Positions 1 through 10,611 of a stretch of DNA of 64,000 nt are shown here, in pieces. This DNA comes from Frondihabitans sp. Leaf304 (lineage in GTDB: Bacteria > Actinomycetota > Actinomycetes > Actinomycetales > Microbacteriaceae): contig NZ_LMNV01000002.1 of NCBI RefSeq assembly GCF_001423105.1, positions 398,744 through 462,743 on the forward strand. The letters run 5' to 3'. Under the pieces are notes generated by a model. That model saw nothing but the letters and a program-made list of their open reading frames with translations, ran no database searches and had not been told where the DNA came from. The position numbers and the translations under genes were made by a program. Within the stretch, counting starts at the first letter, position 1. Each line of letters starts with the position of its first letter.

Positions 1-994
1 CGATCGAGACGATTTCGTCGGCGAAGATGCTCGTCCAGCCCGGAGCGCTCGACGTCTCAAGGGCCTCGCCGGTTTCGGGGTCGATGTGGCCGACGGCGTG
101 GAACTGGTCGGCGACGTCTTTGAGCGCGGGCTCGAACCCCCGGCCCTTCTGCGTGATGGCGTGCACGATGGCCGGAGCACCGTAGTTCTTCGCCTGCTGC
201 AGGGCCTCCTCCATCGCCTTCTGATCGTGACCGTCGATCGGGCCGATGTACTTGATGTCGAGGTTCGAATAGAGGGCGTCGTTGTTGGTGAAGCGGCTGA
301 GGAAGCCGTGGAGGCCGCCCCGGACGCCCCGGTAGAACGCGCGCGCCGGGGATCCTAGATGATCGAAAGCCGCTCTCGAGGAGACGTGCATATCGCGGTA
401 GGCCTGAGCGGTACGCACCGAGTTCAAGAACCTGGCCATGCCACCGATGGTCGGTGCGTACGACCGGCCGTTATCGTTCACGACGATGATCAGGCGGCGC
501 GTGTTGTCGTCGCTGATGTTGTTGAGGGCCTCCCACGTCATGCCCCCGGTGAGGGCACCGTCGCCAACGACCGCGACCACGTGGCGGTCGCCATGACCGG
601 TCAGGGTGAACGCGCGCGAGATGCCGTCGGCCCAGGACAGCGACGACGAGGCGTGCGACGATTCGACGATGTCGTGCACCGACTCGCTGCGCTGCGGGTA
701 GCCGGCCAGGCCGCCCTTGAGGCGTAGGTCGGAGAAGTTTTGACGCCCCGTGACGAGCTTGTGCACGTACGACTGGTGGCCCGTGTCGAAGACGAAGGCG
801 TCTTTCGGCGAGTCGAAGACCCGGTGCATCGCGAGCGTGAGCTCGACCACGCCGAGGTTCGGGCCGAGGTGGCCTCCGGTCTTCGACACCTCTGTCACCA
901 GGAACCGGCGGATCTCGGCGGCCAGCACGAGCATCTGCTCATCACTCAGCCCATCGAGGTCGCGGGGCTCGTGGATCGTCTCGAGGAGGCTCAT
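1..994 (-). CDS. dxs: 1-deoxy-D-xylulose-5-phosphate synthase, 5' part
   Basis: Partial gene: about 331 N-terminal residues, with the C-terminus beyond the left edge. DXS condenses pyruvate and glyceraldehyde 3-phosphate with thiamine diphosphate (TPP), the first step of the non-mevalonate isoprenoid pathway. The reverse-strand translation starts MSLLETIHEPRDLDGLSDEQ and carries the substrate-pocket TGHQSYVHK (residues 71-79) and the TPP signature GDGALTGGMTWEALNN (144-159). The ATG at 994 is preceded by a GGAAAG ribosome-binding site. It lies downstream of acnA in the same direction, separated by a terminator, so it probably has its own transcript. The family assignment is secure; only the truncation limits the entry. 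Confidence 0.95.
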   Translation of the reverse strand, partial: MSLLETIHEPRDLDGLSDEQMLVLAAEIRRFLVTEVSKTGGHLGPNLGVVELTLAMHRVFDSPKDAFVFDTGHQSYVHKLVTGRQNFSDLRLKGGLAGYPQRSESVHDIVESSHASSSLSWADGISRAFTLTGHGDRHVVAVVGDGALTGGMTWEALNNISDDNTRRLIIVVNDNGRSYAPTIGGMARFLNSVRTAQAYRDMHVSSRAAFDHLGSPARAFYRGVRGGLHGFLSRFTNNDALYSNLDIKYIGPIDGHDQKAMEEALQQAKNYGAPAIVHAITQKGRGFEPALKDVADQFHAVGHIDPETGEALETSSAPGWTSIFADEIVSI

Positions 995-1057
995 GTGTCT
1001 CGCTTTCCGGGGGCACGGGTATAACCCCACCTGAAGTTTAGGCTTCGTCGCCTGGCA

Positions 1058-1106
1058 ACGGACGAACGCCCCACCCTCCCAGAATGGGGAGTGGCGGGGC
1101 GTCCGT
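1058..1106 (-). terminator. Terminator after acnA
   Basis: A long imperfect hairpin: the arm ACGGACGAACGCCCCACC pairs with GGCGGGGCGTCCGT, with one bulge. It lies just past the acnA stop and before dxs, where an intrinsic terminator is expected. There is no strong T-tract, as is common in high-GC actinobacteria. Confidence 0.6.
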
Positions 1107-1122
1107 CGGGAGGACTACTGAC

Positions 1123-3945
<2,823 letters not shown>

Positions 3946-4074
3946 GTGCCGTCTCCCTTGCGCTGACTCGCCCCATCTTCGCCGTGGAGCGAGGAGCTCC
4001 ACCAGCAAGGCCAGCCTAAGTCCGTGCGTGTGGGGCGGACCGGCCGGAGGCTCAAATTCGAACCCAACGATCTA

Positions 4075-4088
4075 TCTTGATGTCAAGA
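4075..4088 (-). promoter_or_regulatory. Candidate operator/promoter of acnA
   Basis: TCTTGA-TG-TCAAGA forms two perfect 6-bp arms. Read on the acnA strand it contains TTGACA, a consensus -35 hexamer, so a repressor bound here would block the promoter about 130 nt before the acnA start. The cognate regulator is not identifiable in the window. Confidence 0.45.
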
Positions 4089-4105
4089 CAAATCTAGCAC
4101 TCGAA

Positions 4106-4879
4106 TCAGGATCCGGGCGCAGCGCCGTCGGCAGCCACGTCAGAGGCCGACCGGGCCGAATACACCGTCCGCACCAGCAACCACGTCACCCAGAGCATCG
4201 CGGCGTAGAATGGCACGCCGAGCAGGAGTTTGAGGGCACCGAGCAGCGCGACGTCGCCGGCGAGGAAGAGCGGCACCTCGACGGCGAGGCGGATGCCGAA
4301 CAGGAGTACCCACAGCCACGTCGTCAGCGTCAGCACGCGGCGCTTCGCCCGGTCGGCGCGCCAGGCCGAGCCCTCGTTCGTGAGGAGCCCGACGACGATT
4401 CCGATCAGCGGCCAGCGGGCGGCGAGCGAGACCAGCAGCACCAGCGCCGACACTGAGTTGATGACGATGCCGGGAATGAAGTTGTCGATCGTGCGCCCCG
4501 AGATCAGGGCGAGGAGGGCGGAGAGCAGGATCCCGAGGAGCCCCGCGATTGCCTGAGGCACCGGGCCTCGCTGCACGGCCCTGACCACGACGAACACGAC
4601 GCCGAGGGCGACGGGCGCCAGCACCGAAGGCAGGAGCTCGTGCGTGATCGTGTAGATGACCAGGAAGCCAAGGCCGGGGAGAATCGACTCGATGAGGCCG
4701 CGGACTCCCCCGATCGCCGTCAGCAGAGCATGGCCGGTCGGCACCTCGCCCGGCGCGACCTTGCCGATGCCCGCCCGCTGGGCTGCGGCACGGAGCTGCC
4801 CGCTCAGCGTCGCCGCAGGAGCCTCGTCGGCACCCGTGCCGTTCGCCTCCGGCTGCACGCCGTGCGAGTCGCTCGTCAC
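4106..4879 (-). CDS. DUF3159 family membrane protein
   Basis: A 257-residue integral membrane protein. After a polar N-terminus of about 50 residues come the hydrophobic stretches ILPGLGFLVIYTITHELLP, VALGVVFVVVRAV, IAGLLGILLSALLALI, VINSVSALVLLVSLAA and two C-terminal helices, matching the DUF3159 layout of about six helices. The GTG at 4879 lies 4 nt after the stop of the DUF3710 gene, which points to translational coupling; upstream codons show no family similarity. It is the last gene of the dut-DUF3710-DUF3159 operon, a recurrent actinobacterial arrangement. Its function is unknown. The stop falls close to the acnA operator region, but that gene is read away from it. Confidence 0.85.
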   Translation of the reverse strand: MTSDSHGVQPEANGTGADEAPAATLSGQLRAAAQRAGIGKVAPGEVPTGHALLTAIGGVRGLIESILPGLGFLVIYTITHELLPSVLAPVALGVVFVVVRAVQRGPVPQAIAGLLGILLSALLALISGRTIDNFIPGIVINSVSALVLLVSLAARWPLIGIVVGLLTNEGSAWRADRAKRRVLTLTTWLWVLLFGIRLAVEVPLFLAGDVALLGALKLLLGVPFYAAMLWVTWLLVRTVYSARSASDVAADGAAPGS

Positions 4880-4883
4880 CGGA

Positions 4884-5630
4884 TCAGACCGTCGTCGTGC
4901 CGGGGTCGCCCGGGGTCGACTTCGGCATGTGCAACGGGATGAGGTCGCGGGGCGGCATCGGCTCGGTGCCACGGACGACGACGACGCTGCGGAAGAGCTC
5001 TTCGATCTTCTCGGCGGCCTCCGGGTCGACGGTCGCGTCTCCGGCGATCACGCCGCGGAGGAACCAGCGGGGGCCGTCGACGCCGACGAAGCGTGCGAGT
5101 CGGGTGGTCTGCCCGGGGACGGCGCCTTCGGAGCCCGCCGCGATCGGGATCTCGGCGCGGATCTCCGGCCCGAAGGGGCCGTCGACCTCGGCCGTCGTGC
5201 CACCCTGCTTGCGGATCTGGTCGGCGATCTGCTCGCGGATCTCGTGCCAGAGGCCCGTCGACCGCGGGGCCGCGAACGGCTGGACCTGCAGGGTCGACTT
5301 GGCGAAGTCGAGGCCTACGGCCACAACGCGCTTGGAACCCTCCTCGACCTCGAGTCGGAGGTGGAGCCCCTCGCGGGGAACGATCTTGACGCCGCCCAGG
5401 TCGACGTACGGGCGCACCGGGTTGGCTTCGCTCTCGTCGAGCGGTCCCTCCTCGGCGCGGTCGTCGGGGGCGGACTTGTCTTCGAGGATGAGGTCGGTCT
5501 CGGCTTCTTCAGCTTCGACGAGGTCGACTACCTCGTCACCCTCCGTGACCTCGGTCGTCTCGAGCTCGACGGCGTCGACCGACGCCGTCTCTCCGAGTGC
5601 TGCTGCCTCGCGGCGGCTCTTTCTGCTCAC
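4884..5630 (-). CDS. DUF3710 family protein
   Basis: A 248-residue soluble protein. Residues 1-60 are low complexity and very acidic (DLVEAEEAETDLILEDK); the conserved domain starts near NPVRPYVDLGGVKIVPREG and includes LQVQPFAAPRSTGLWHEIR and RWFLRGVIAGDA, typical of DUF3710. Its GTG start overlaps the dut stop by 4 nt (GTGA), so it is translationally coupled to dUTPase. The role is unknown. Its constant partnership with dut and a DUF3159 membrane protein in actinobacteria suggests a shared process, but nothing in the sequence gives an activity. Confidence 0.88.
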   Translation of the reverse strand: MSRKSRREAAALGETASVDAVELETTEVTEGDEVVDLVEAEEAETDLILEDKSAPDDRAEEGPLDESEANPVRPYVDLGGVKIVPREGLHLRLEVEEGSKRVVAVGLDFAKSTLQVQPFAAPRSTGLWHEIREQIADQIRKQGGTTAEVDGPFGPEIRAEIPIAAGSEGAVPGQTTRLARFVGVDGPRWFLRGVIAGDATVDPEAAEKIEELFRSVVVVRGTEPMPPRDLIPLHMPKSTPGDPGTTTV

Positions 5631-6160
5631 TTGGTGCCTTCCGTAGTCGTGTCGGTGGTGCTGCCGGTCGTGCCGGCGTCATTTGCCACACCGTAGGCCG
5701 TTGCGGCGACGCTGAAGCCGCTCGTACCCGTCGAACCGAATCCGCCTTCTCCGCGGACGCTCTCGGGGAGGGTGTCGACCGGAACGAACGTGGCTCGGAC
5801 AACCGGCATGACGATGAGCTGCGCGATCCGGTCTCCGATGGCGATGTCGAACGGCGTGCGGGCGTCGGTGTTGAGGAGGGTCACCTTGATTTCGCCGCGA
5901 TAGCCCGCGTCGACCGTGCCGGGCGAGTTGACGACTGTGATGCCGTGCTTCGCCGCCAGACCCGAGCGGGGTACGACGAAGGCCACGTGCCCGTCGGGGA
6001 GGGCGATCGAGACGCCGGTCGAGATGAGCGCCCGCTCTCCGGGGAGGAGTGTGAGGGCCTCTCGACTGGTGAGATCGGCCCCGGCGTCGCCCGGGTGGGC
6101 GTAGAACGGGGCTTCGACCTCGCCCAGTGGGGCAAAGGGAACGTCGAGGCTCTGAGTCAC
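5627..6160 (-). CDS. dut: Deoxyuridine 5'-triphosphate nucleotidohydrolase
   Basis: A trimeric dUTPase of 177 residues that hydrolyses dUTP to dUMP and pyrophosphate, keeping uracil out of DNA and feeding dTMP synthesis. All five family motifs are present in order: GDAGADL, PRSGLA, GTVDAGYRGEI with the catalytic Asp and Tyr, RIAQLIV, and RGEGGFGSTG. A Thr-rich tail of about 30 residues follows motif V. The GTG start at 6160 has no Shine-Dalgarno sequence; TACCCT ends exactly 6 nt before it, so the mRNA may be leaderless. It heads an operon with DUF3710 and DUF3159 and is divergent from the DUF3093 gene. Confidence 0.95.
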   Translation of the reverse strand: MTQSLDVPFAPLGEVEAPFYAHPGDAGADLTSREALTLLPGERALISTGVSIALPDGHVAFVVPRSGLAAKHGITVVNSPGTVDAGYRGEIKVTLLNTDARTPFDIAIGDRIAQLIVMPVVRATFVPVDTLPESVRGEGGFGSTGTSGFSVAATAYGVANDAGTTGSTTDTTTEGTK

Positions 6161-6198
6161 GTGTCGAGGGTAGTGCAGAAGTCTGGTCGAATAGTCTC

Positions 6199-6654
6199 AT
6201 GACCTCGTACCGCGAACGCCTCTCCCCGCCCCCGCAAGTCTTCGTGGCTCTCCTGCTCGTGGTGCCGGCGTCGGTGCTGGTCTTCCTACCCATCAACGTG
6301 CCCGTCGGCTGGGGTGTCGGAATCGCCCTCTTCGTCGGATTCGGGCTGGCGCTCTGGTTCGGCTCCCCCGTGCTGACGGTCGCCGAGGAGGGCTTCCGGG
6401 CCGGCCGGGCCATTCTCTATCCCGGTGAAATAGGAGCGGCCGCCGCCTTCTCGGGTGAGGAGGCGACGGCCGAACGCGGTGTGCGTCTCGATGCTCGTGC
6501 GTGGACCTTGTTTCGCGGCTGGGTCAAGCCGGTGATCAAGATCGGGCTGACCGACCCCAGCGACCCGGCTCCTTACTGGCTCGTCTCGACGAGACATCCG
6601 GAGCGGTTGTCGCTCGCGATCGACGCGATCAGGCCGCGCACTCCAGGCAGATAG
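6199..6654 (+). CDS. DUF3093 family membrane protein
   Basis: A 151-residue protein starting MTSYRERLSPPPQVFVALLL, the usual DUF3093 opening, followed by two transmembrane segments (about residues 12-32 and 36-55) and a cytoplasmic beta-rich domain ending near YWLVSTRHPERL. I use the internal ATG at 6199 because the 24 codons before it overlap the dut promoter and lack family similarity. Its 3' end overlaps the convergent DUF4193 gene by 26 bp. The family is confined to actinobacteria and its function is unknown. Confidence 0.85.
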   Translation: MTSYRERLSPPPQVFVALLLVVPASVLVFLPINVPVGWGVGIALFVGFGLALWFGSPVLTVAEEGFRAGRAILYPGEIGAAAAFSGEEATAERGVRLDARAWTLFRGWVKPVIKIGLTDPSDPAPYWLVSTRHPERLSLAIDAIRPRTPGR

Positions 6655-6922
6655 GCCCGAGTTTGGTCTCGTGGTCGAGCTGCGAGCGGTGCTTCACCAG
6701 GAAGCACTCGACGCAGGTGAATTCGTCGGCCTGAGGGGGCAAGACGACGACCTCGAGGTCGAGGTCGCTGAGATCTTGCCCGGCGAGTTCGAAGCTCCCG
6801 GGGTTGTCGGCGTCGTCGACGTCGACCACACCCGACATCTTGTCGGGAACCCGCTCTTTCAGCGCCTCGATCGACTCAGAATCGTCGTCGTTCTTTCGAG
6901 GTGCGTCGTAGTCGGTGGCCAT
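6629..6922 (-). CDS. DUF4193 small zinc-ribbon-like protein
   Basis: A 97-residue acidic protein starting MATDYDAPRKNDDDSES, the standard DUF4193 opening. The C-terminus holds two CxxC knuckles (FTCVECFLVKH and GPICLECAA) that could bind one zinc ion. An in-frame ATG two codons upstream is possible, but the family starts at MATDYD. A TATGAT hexamer lies 17 nt before the start, so the leader would be very short. Its last 26 bp overlap the convergent DUF3093 gene. The family is very common in actinobacteria, usually near dut; its function is unknown. Confidence 0.85.
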   Translation of the reverse strand: MATDYDAPRKNDDDSESIEALKERVPDKMSGVVDVDDADNPGSFELAGQDLSDLDLEVVVLPPQADEFTCVECFLVKHRSQLDHETKLGPICLECAA

Positions 6923-7150
6923 GCCCATCCAGTTCTGTAATCATATTCGCCCGAAGATCAGGGTCTGATACCCAAATCGGCGGGCACAGTTTGCACCAAT
7001 CGATGATCAATAGCAAACCAGCCCGCGCGGCCGTCTTTGTCGTCTCACGCCGCAGCAAATGAACTTGCGGCGCGCCCGCGTTATTCCCCGGAATTCCGGG
7101 AGTTCCGTGGCATCCTCACTGGTGAATCGCGACGGCGGAAGGCGTGAGGC

Positions 7151-8353
7151 ATGCAGGAGTTAAAGGTCATCGGAGTGGAGAGCGGCGCGCTGCTCGTCGC
7201 CACCGACGCCGGGAGCGAATTCCGGTTGCCCGTCACGCAGTCCCTGCAGTCGCAACTGCGGCAGGCCGGGCCCGACCAGGCCCCCGTCGTGCAGAAGGTC
7301 TCGCCCCGTGAGATCCAGTCGAGCATTCGCGCCGGCCGTACCGCCCAGCAGGTCGCCGACGAGACGGGTGCCGACGTCGTCTACGTGCGTCGTTTCGAAG
7401 GCCCTGTGCTCGACGAGCGCAATTTTGTGCTCGAATCGGCCCGATCCGTGCCGGTGAGCGTCGCCGGTGGCGTGGACGCCCTCGGTGAGTCCTCGCGGTT
7501 CGGCGAGGTCATCGATTCGCGCCTCGACGAGTCGAGTGCCACTGACCGCGAATGGACGGCGTTCAAAGACGCCTCGGTCGGCTGGATCATCCGTGTCACC
7601 TACACGACCAGCGAGGTGGAGCGCGACGCCGCCTGGCGTTTCGAGCCCAAGAAACAGTCTCTCGCCCCGCACGCCGGAGACGCCCACACTCTTTCCCGTC
7701 AAGACGCCGACCACTCGAGCCTCGTGCCCCGCCTCCGCGCGGTAGCAGCCCAGGCCGAGCCGCAGACCCGGGGTTCGGTTGACACCGAGGCCGCGGCCGG
7801 CTCCGACGAGCACACCGGAGACACGGGGCGGTTCGACAGCGGCGCGTTCGAGCCTCTGCCGGATGTGCCCGAGACGGTCGTGCCGGATCCTTCGGTCGGT
7901 TCTGCCTCTGCGCGTGCCCGTGACGGTTGGAGCGCCGCGTCGGTGGCTGCGATGAACCGCGCCCCCGAGAGCGAGTCGTCGCACAATCAGACCGCCGACC
8001 TGCTCGAGGCCCTGCGTCGACGCCGAGGCGAACGCGAGGCCGCGCGCTTCGACGACGACTCCCCGTCTCGCGCCGCTCATCCCTCGACCGGCTCGATCCG
8101 GGTCGTGGACCTTCCGCTCGACGAGTTCGACGACGGTAGCGAGTCCGAGACGTCGAGTGAGCCTGTGCGCCCTGCCGTCCTCCGACCGAAGGTCGTGCCC
8201 GATGGGCGACGAGTATCCGAGGCGCCGGCCTCGTCTCCGGCGCCCGAGCCTCGACAGAAGTCGATCCAGTCGCGCGGCCGCAAGGGTCGCGCGTCGATGC
8301 CGAGTTGGGACGAGATCGTCTTCGGTGCCCGCTCGGACGACGACCCGGTCTGA
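7151..8353 (+). CDS. sepH: Septation protein SepH
   Basis: A 400-residue protein. The N-terminal domain (about residues 1-170) is the DUF3071/SepH domain: it starts MQELKVIGVESGALLVATD and holds a helix-turn-helix-like region (VSPREIQSSIRAGRTAQQVADETG). The rest is a long disordered, acidic and Ser/Pro-rich region with a conserved C-terminal patch ending in SMPSWDEIVFG, typical of this family. In Streptomyces and Mycobacterium SepH binds FtsZ and promotes its assembly at division sites. A 14-bp palindrome (CCCGGAATTCCGGG, 7087-7100) lies about 50 bp upstream. The neighbouring DUF4193 gene is divergent, a conserved arrangement. Confidence 0.9.
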   Translation: MQELKVIGVESGALLVATDAGSEFRLPVTQSLQSQLRQAGPDQAPVVQKVSPREIQSSIRAGRTAQQVADETGADVVYVRRFEGPVLDERNFVLESARSVPVSVAGGVDALGESSRFGEVIDSRLDESSATDREWTAFKDASVGWIIRVTYTTSEVERDAAWRFEPKKQSLAPHAGDAHTLSRQDADHSSLVPRLRAVAAQAEPQTRGSVDTEAAAGSDEHTGDTGRFDSGAFEPLPDVPETVVPDPSVGSASARARDGWSAASVAAMNRAPESESSHNQTADLLEALRRRRGEREAARFDDDSPSRAAHPSTGSIRVVDLPLDEFDDGSESETSSEPVRPAVLRPKVVPDGRRVSEAPASSPAPEPRQKSIQSRGRKGRASMPSWDEIVFGARSDDDPV

Positions 8354-8443
8354 GTTTCCTCGGGGCGCCCTTTGGCAGGATGCCGACGCTCAGTGGCGTG
8401 CCTGCCAGTCGTGGTCGGCTTCGTGTCGCCCTACGGTGAGGAC

Positions 8444-9049
8444 ATGACCGATCTCCTCACGCCGCCTACGCCGATCGCAGCGGCTTCCCTCGATGTCGCC
8501 CGCCGCTGGCTCTCCCCCGACCTCGTGAACCACTCCGTACGTTCGTGGGCATGGGCCTCGCTGCTGGCCCGCGACGAGGGGCGCGCCTTCGACGAGGAGC
8601 TCCTTTTCGTCGCGGCCATGTTGCACGATGCCGGGGTCGCGTCGCACTTCGATGCGCACGAGGTCGCATTCGAGGAGGCCGGAGGTGCAGTCGCGGCGGT
8701 CTTCGGGGCGGGAGCCGGCTGGTCGCCTGCGCGCTCGGAGCGGGTGCGCGAAATCATAGAGCGGCACATGTGGCGCTCCGTCGACCCGGCGCTCGACGTG
8801 GAGGGCTACCTGCTCGAACTCGCGACGACACTCGACGTGCGGGGAGACGGTGCGTCGCGGTGGCAGGAGGCCGACCTCCGCTCGATCACGGCCCGGGTGC
8901 CTCGCCTCGACTTCGGTCGAGCCTTCGACGCGTCGATCGCCGCGCAGGCGGCGCGCAAACCCGAAACGGCTGCTGTGCGGCTGCACGCGAGCGGTGGTGT
9001 GGCGGCGGGGACGGCGTTCTGGGATGCGTTCGCGGCGACGGGTTCGTGA
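8444..9049 (+). CDS. HD domain-containing hydrolase
   Basis: A 201-residue member of the HD metal-dependent phosphohydrolase superfamily. The motifs are NHSVRSWAWASLLA (first metal His), AAMLHDAGV (HD pair) and a downstream IERHMW. The opening NHSVRS and the spacing resemble the cyanamide hydratase-like subgroup, but the substrate cannot be read from sequence. The ATG at 8444 starts the family-like region; TACGGT ends 6 nt before it, though the intervening GAGG could also act as a weak ribosome-binding site. It stands alone after sepH. Confidence 0.8.
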   Translation: MTDLLTPPTPIAAASLDVARRWLSPDLVNHSVRSWAWASLLARDEGRAFDEELLFVAAMLHDAGVASHFDAHEVAFEEAGGAVAAVFGAGAGWSPARSERVREIIERHMWRSVDPALDVEGYLLELATTLDVRGDGASRWQEADLRSITARVPRLDFGRAFDASIAAQAARKPETAAVRLHASGGVAAGTAFWDAFAATGS

Positions 9050-9373
9050 TGCCGATGCGGGCCGACGACGTCTCGTAGTCGCGGTGTTCTAGGCGTCAGG
9101 ATCCGCCAGCCCGCCAGCCCGCCAGCCCGCCGCATCGCCCCGACGATCCGCACGAGCGCCTCGCGGCCATCGGAGTCGGCCGGCGCTCCTGAATTCAGGT
9201 GCCCTCTCGGAGGCGACCTGAACTCCGGTGAATACGAGTCGGTGAATCCTGACGGCCTTACGCTGCCGCCTCCCACTCCTGAATGAGTGCCATGGCCTCC
9301 TGAGTGGTGACAGCGCACCTCAATTCAGGAAGCAGGCGATGCGCCGCTCACCGCCCTACCGAACCGTGCCGAC
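9050..9373 (+). other. Intergenic region with repeats and palindromes
   Basis: No gene is visible. Around 9103-9132 GCCAGCCC is tandemly repeated. At 9188-9199 lies the perfect palindrome CCTGAATTCAGG, followed by a second TTCAGGT/ACCTGAA pair (to 9222) and by TCCTGAAT (9287) facing ATTCAGGA (9323). This gives a cluster of nested inverted repeats between a plus-strand and a minus-strand gene. Confidence 0.6.
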
Positions 9374-10546
9374 CTACGCGAACGCCCCGAAGCGCGCCAA
9401 GGGCACCTGCGTCTCTTCCGCCGACCACGACCCGTGCTGCCCGACCATGCCGCGGCCACGCACGTCGGCGTCGGCGTAATAGGCGATGCCCTTTCGTGCG
9501 GCGACGAGCAGATCGCCGATCCGGGGCCTCACCGACGCATCAACCGGGCCGAACCACCCGGCCTCGATCGCTTCGTCGCGCGTCACCACCCATGAGCGGG
9601 CGTCCTCCGACTCGTGCCAGGCGGCAACGAGCCTCGAGCGAGCGGCGTCGTCGAGGCCTGGCTCGAAGTGCAGCTGAAGGCAGCGCGGCTCTCCCGCGAA
9701 GTGCCGCACGCCCTCGACCAGCTCGGGGCGGTGGCCGTAAAGAACGTGCTTCGCCGGGTTGATGTCGACCATGCCGTGGTCGGCCGTGACCACGACAGCC
9801 TGATCGCGCTTGAGGCCCGACACGAGGGTGCGTAGCTGCGAGTCGACGAGCTCGAGGGCGGCCGACCACTGCGGCGACTCCCACCCGTACTTGTGACCGG
9901 CGACATCGAGCTCGGGAACGTAGAGGTACGACAGCGAGGGCGCAGCCTCGCGGAGCACCGCGCCCGCCGCCTCGAACCGTGCTTCGACCGATTCGGCCGA
10001 GCGGTATTCCGCGCCGCGCAGGATCGCCTTCGTGAGACCGGAGTGGGCGTAGCGGGAGGGGCCGATTGCGAACGCGCGGATGTTCTGGCCGGGCGAGCCG
10101 TCGGATCCTGCGCTCGTCTCTGTGCTCTTCTCAGCGGTCACCCGCTCGAAGATGGTCGGCACGCGTTGCCAGGTCGCCGGATCCATCCGCGAATCCCAGC
10201 CCGACAGCTGCTTGACCACCCGATCGTGCTCGGGGTCGAGCACGCTGTAGCCGACCAGGCCGTGCTCGCCGGGCAGCACACCGGTGGTGATCGTGGCGAT
10301 CGACGAGGCCGTCGTCGTCGGAAAACCAGAGAAGAGAGGCGTCGCGGCCGCTGCCAGAGTGCGCGCGTAGCCGGCGCGCTGCTTCAGAGCCGAGGATCCG
10401 AGCCCGTCCACGATCAGCACGATCACCTGGCGCGCCGGCGCGAACCCCAACCTGTTCTCCACACCCCTGAGTGCCGCTACGCAGCTGGGGAGAACGTCGG
10501 CCAGGCTCCAGGCCGAGGGGTCTCTCGCCGGTACCATGGTGCTCAT
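9374..10546 (-). CDS. Alkaline phosphatase-superfamily phosphodiesterase
   Basis: A 390-residue protein of the type I phosphodiesterase/nucleotide pyrophosphatase family. Visible metal-site and nucleophile motifs are VLIVDGLGSS, the nucleophile loop FPTTTASSIATITTG, YVPELDVAGHKYG, TADHGMVDI and GQHGSW. It has no signal peptide, so it probably acts in the cytoplasm or at the membrane face. The substrate is unknown. The start codon is ATG at 10546, with a second in-frame ATG at codon 4; CAGACT lies 7 nt upstream and there is no clear Shine-Dalgarno sequence. It is divergent from parC with only 65 bp between them. Confidence 0.87.
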   Translation of the reverse strand: MSTMVPARDPSAWSLADVLPSCVAALRGVENRLGFAPARQVIVLIVDGLGSSALKQRAGYARTLAAAATPLFSGFPTTTASSIATITTGVLPGEHGLVGYSVLDPEHDRVVKQLSGWDSRMDPATWQRVPTIFERVTAEKSTETSAGSDGSPGQNIRAFAIGPSRYAHSGLTKAILRGAEYRSAESVEARFEAAGAVLREAAPSLSYLYVPELDVAGHKYGWESPQWSAALELVDSQLRTLVSGLKRDQAVVVTADHGMVDINPAKHVLYGHRPELVEGVRHFAGEPRCLQLHFEPGLDDAARSRLVAAWHESEDARSWVVTRDEAIEAGWFGPVDASVRPRIGDLLVAARKGIAYYADADVRGRGMVGQHGSWSAEETQVPLARFGAFA

Positions 10547-10611
10547 CGGCCCCAGTCTGGCACAGCGCTCGGCCGCCGGTTTCGCCCCCGATCCCCCTGC
10601 AGTGAGAGTTC

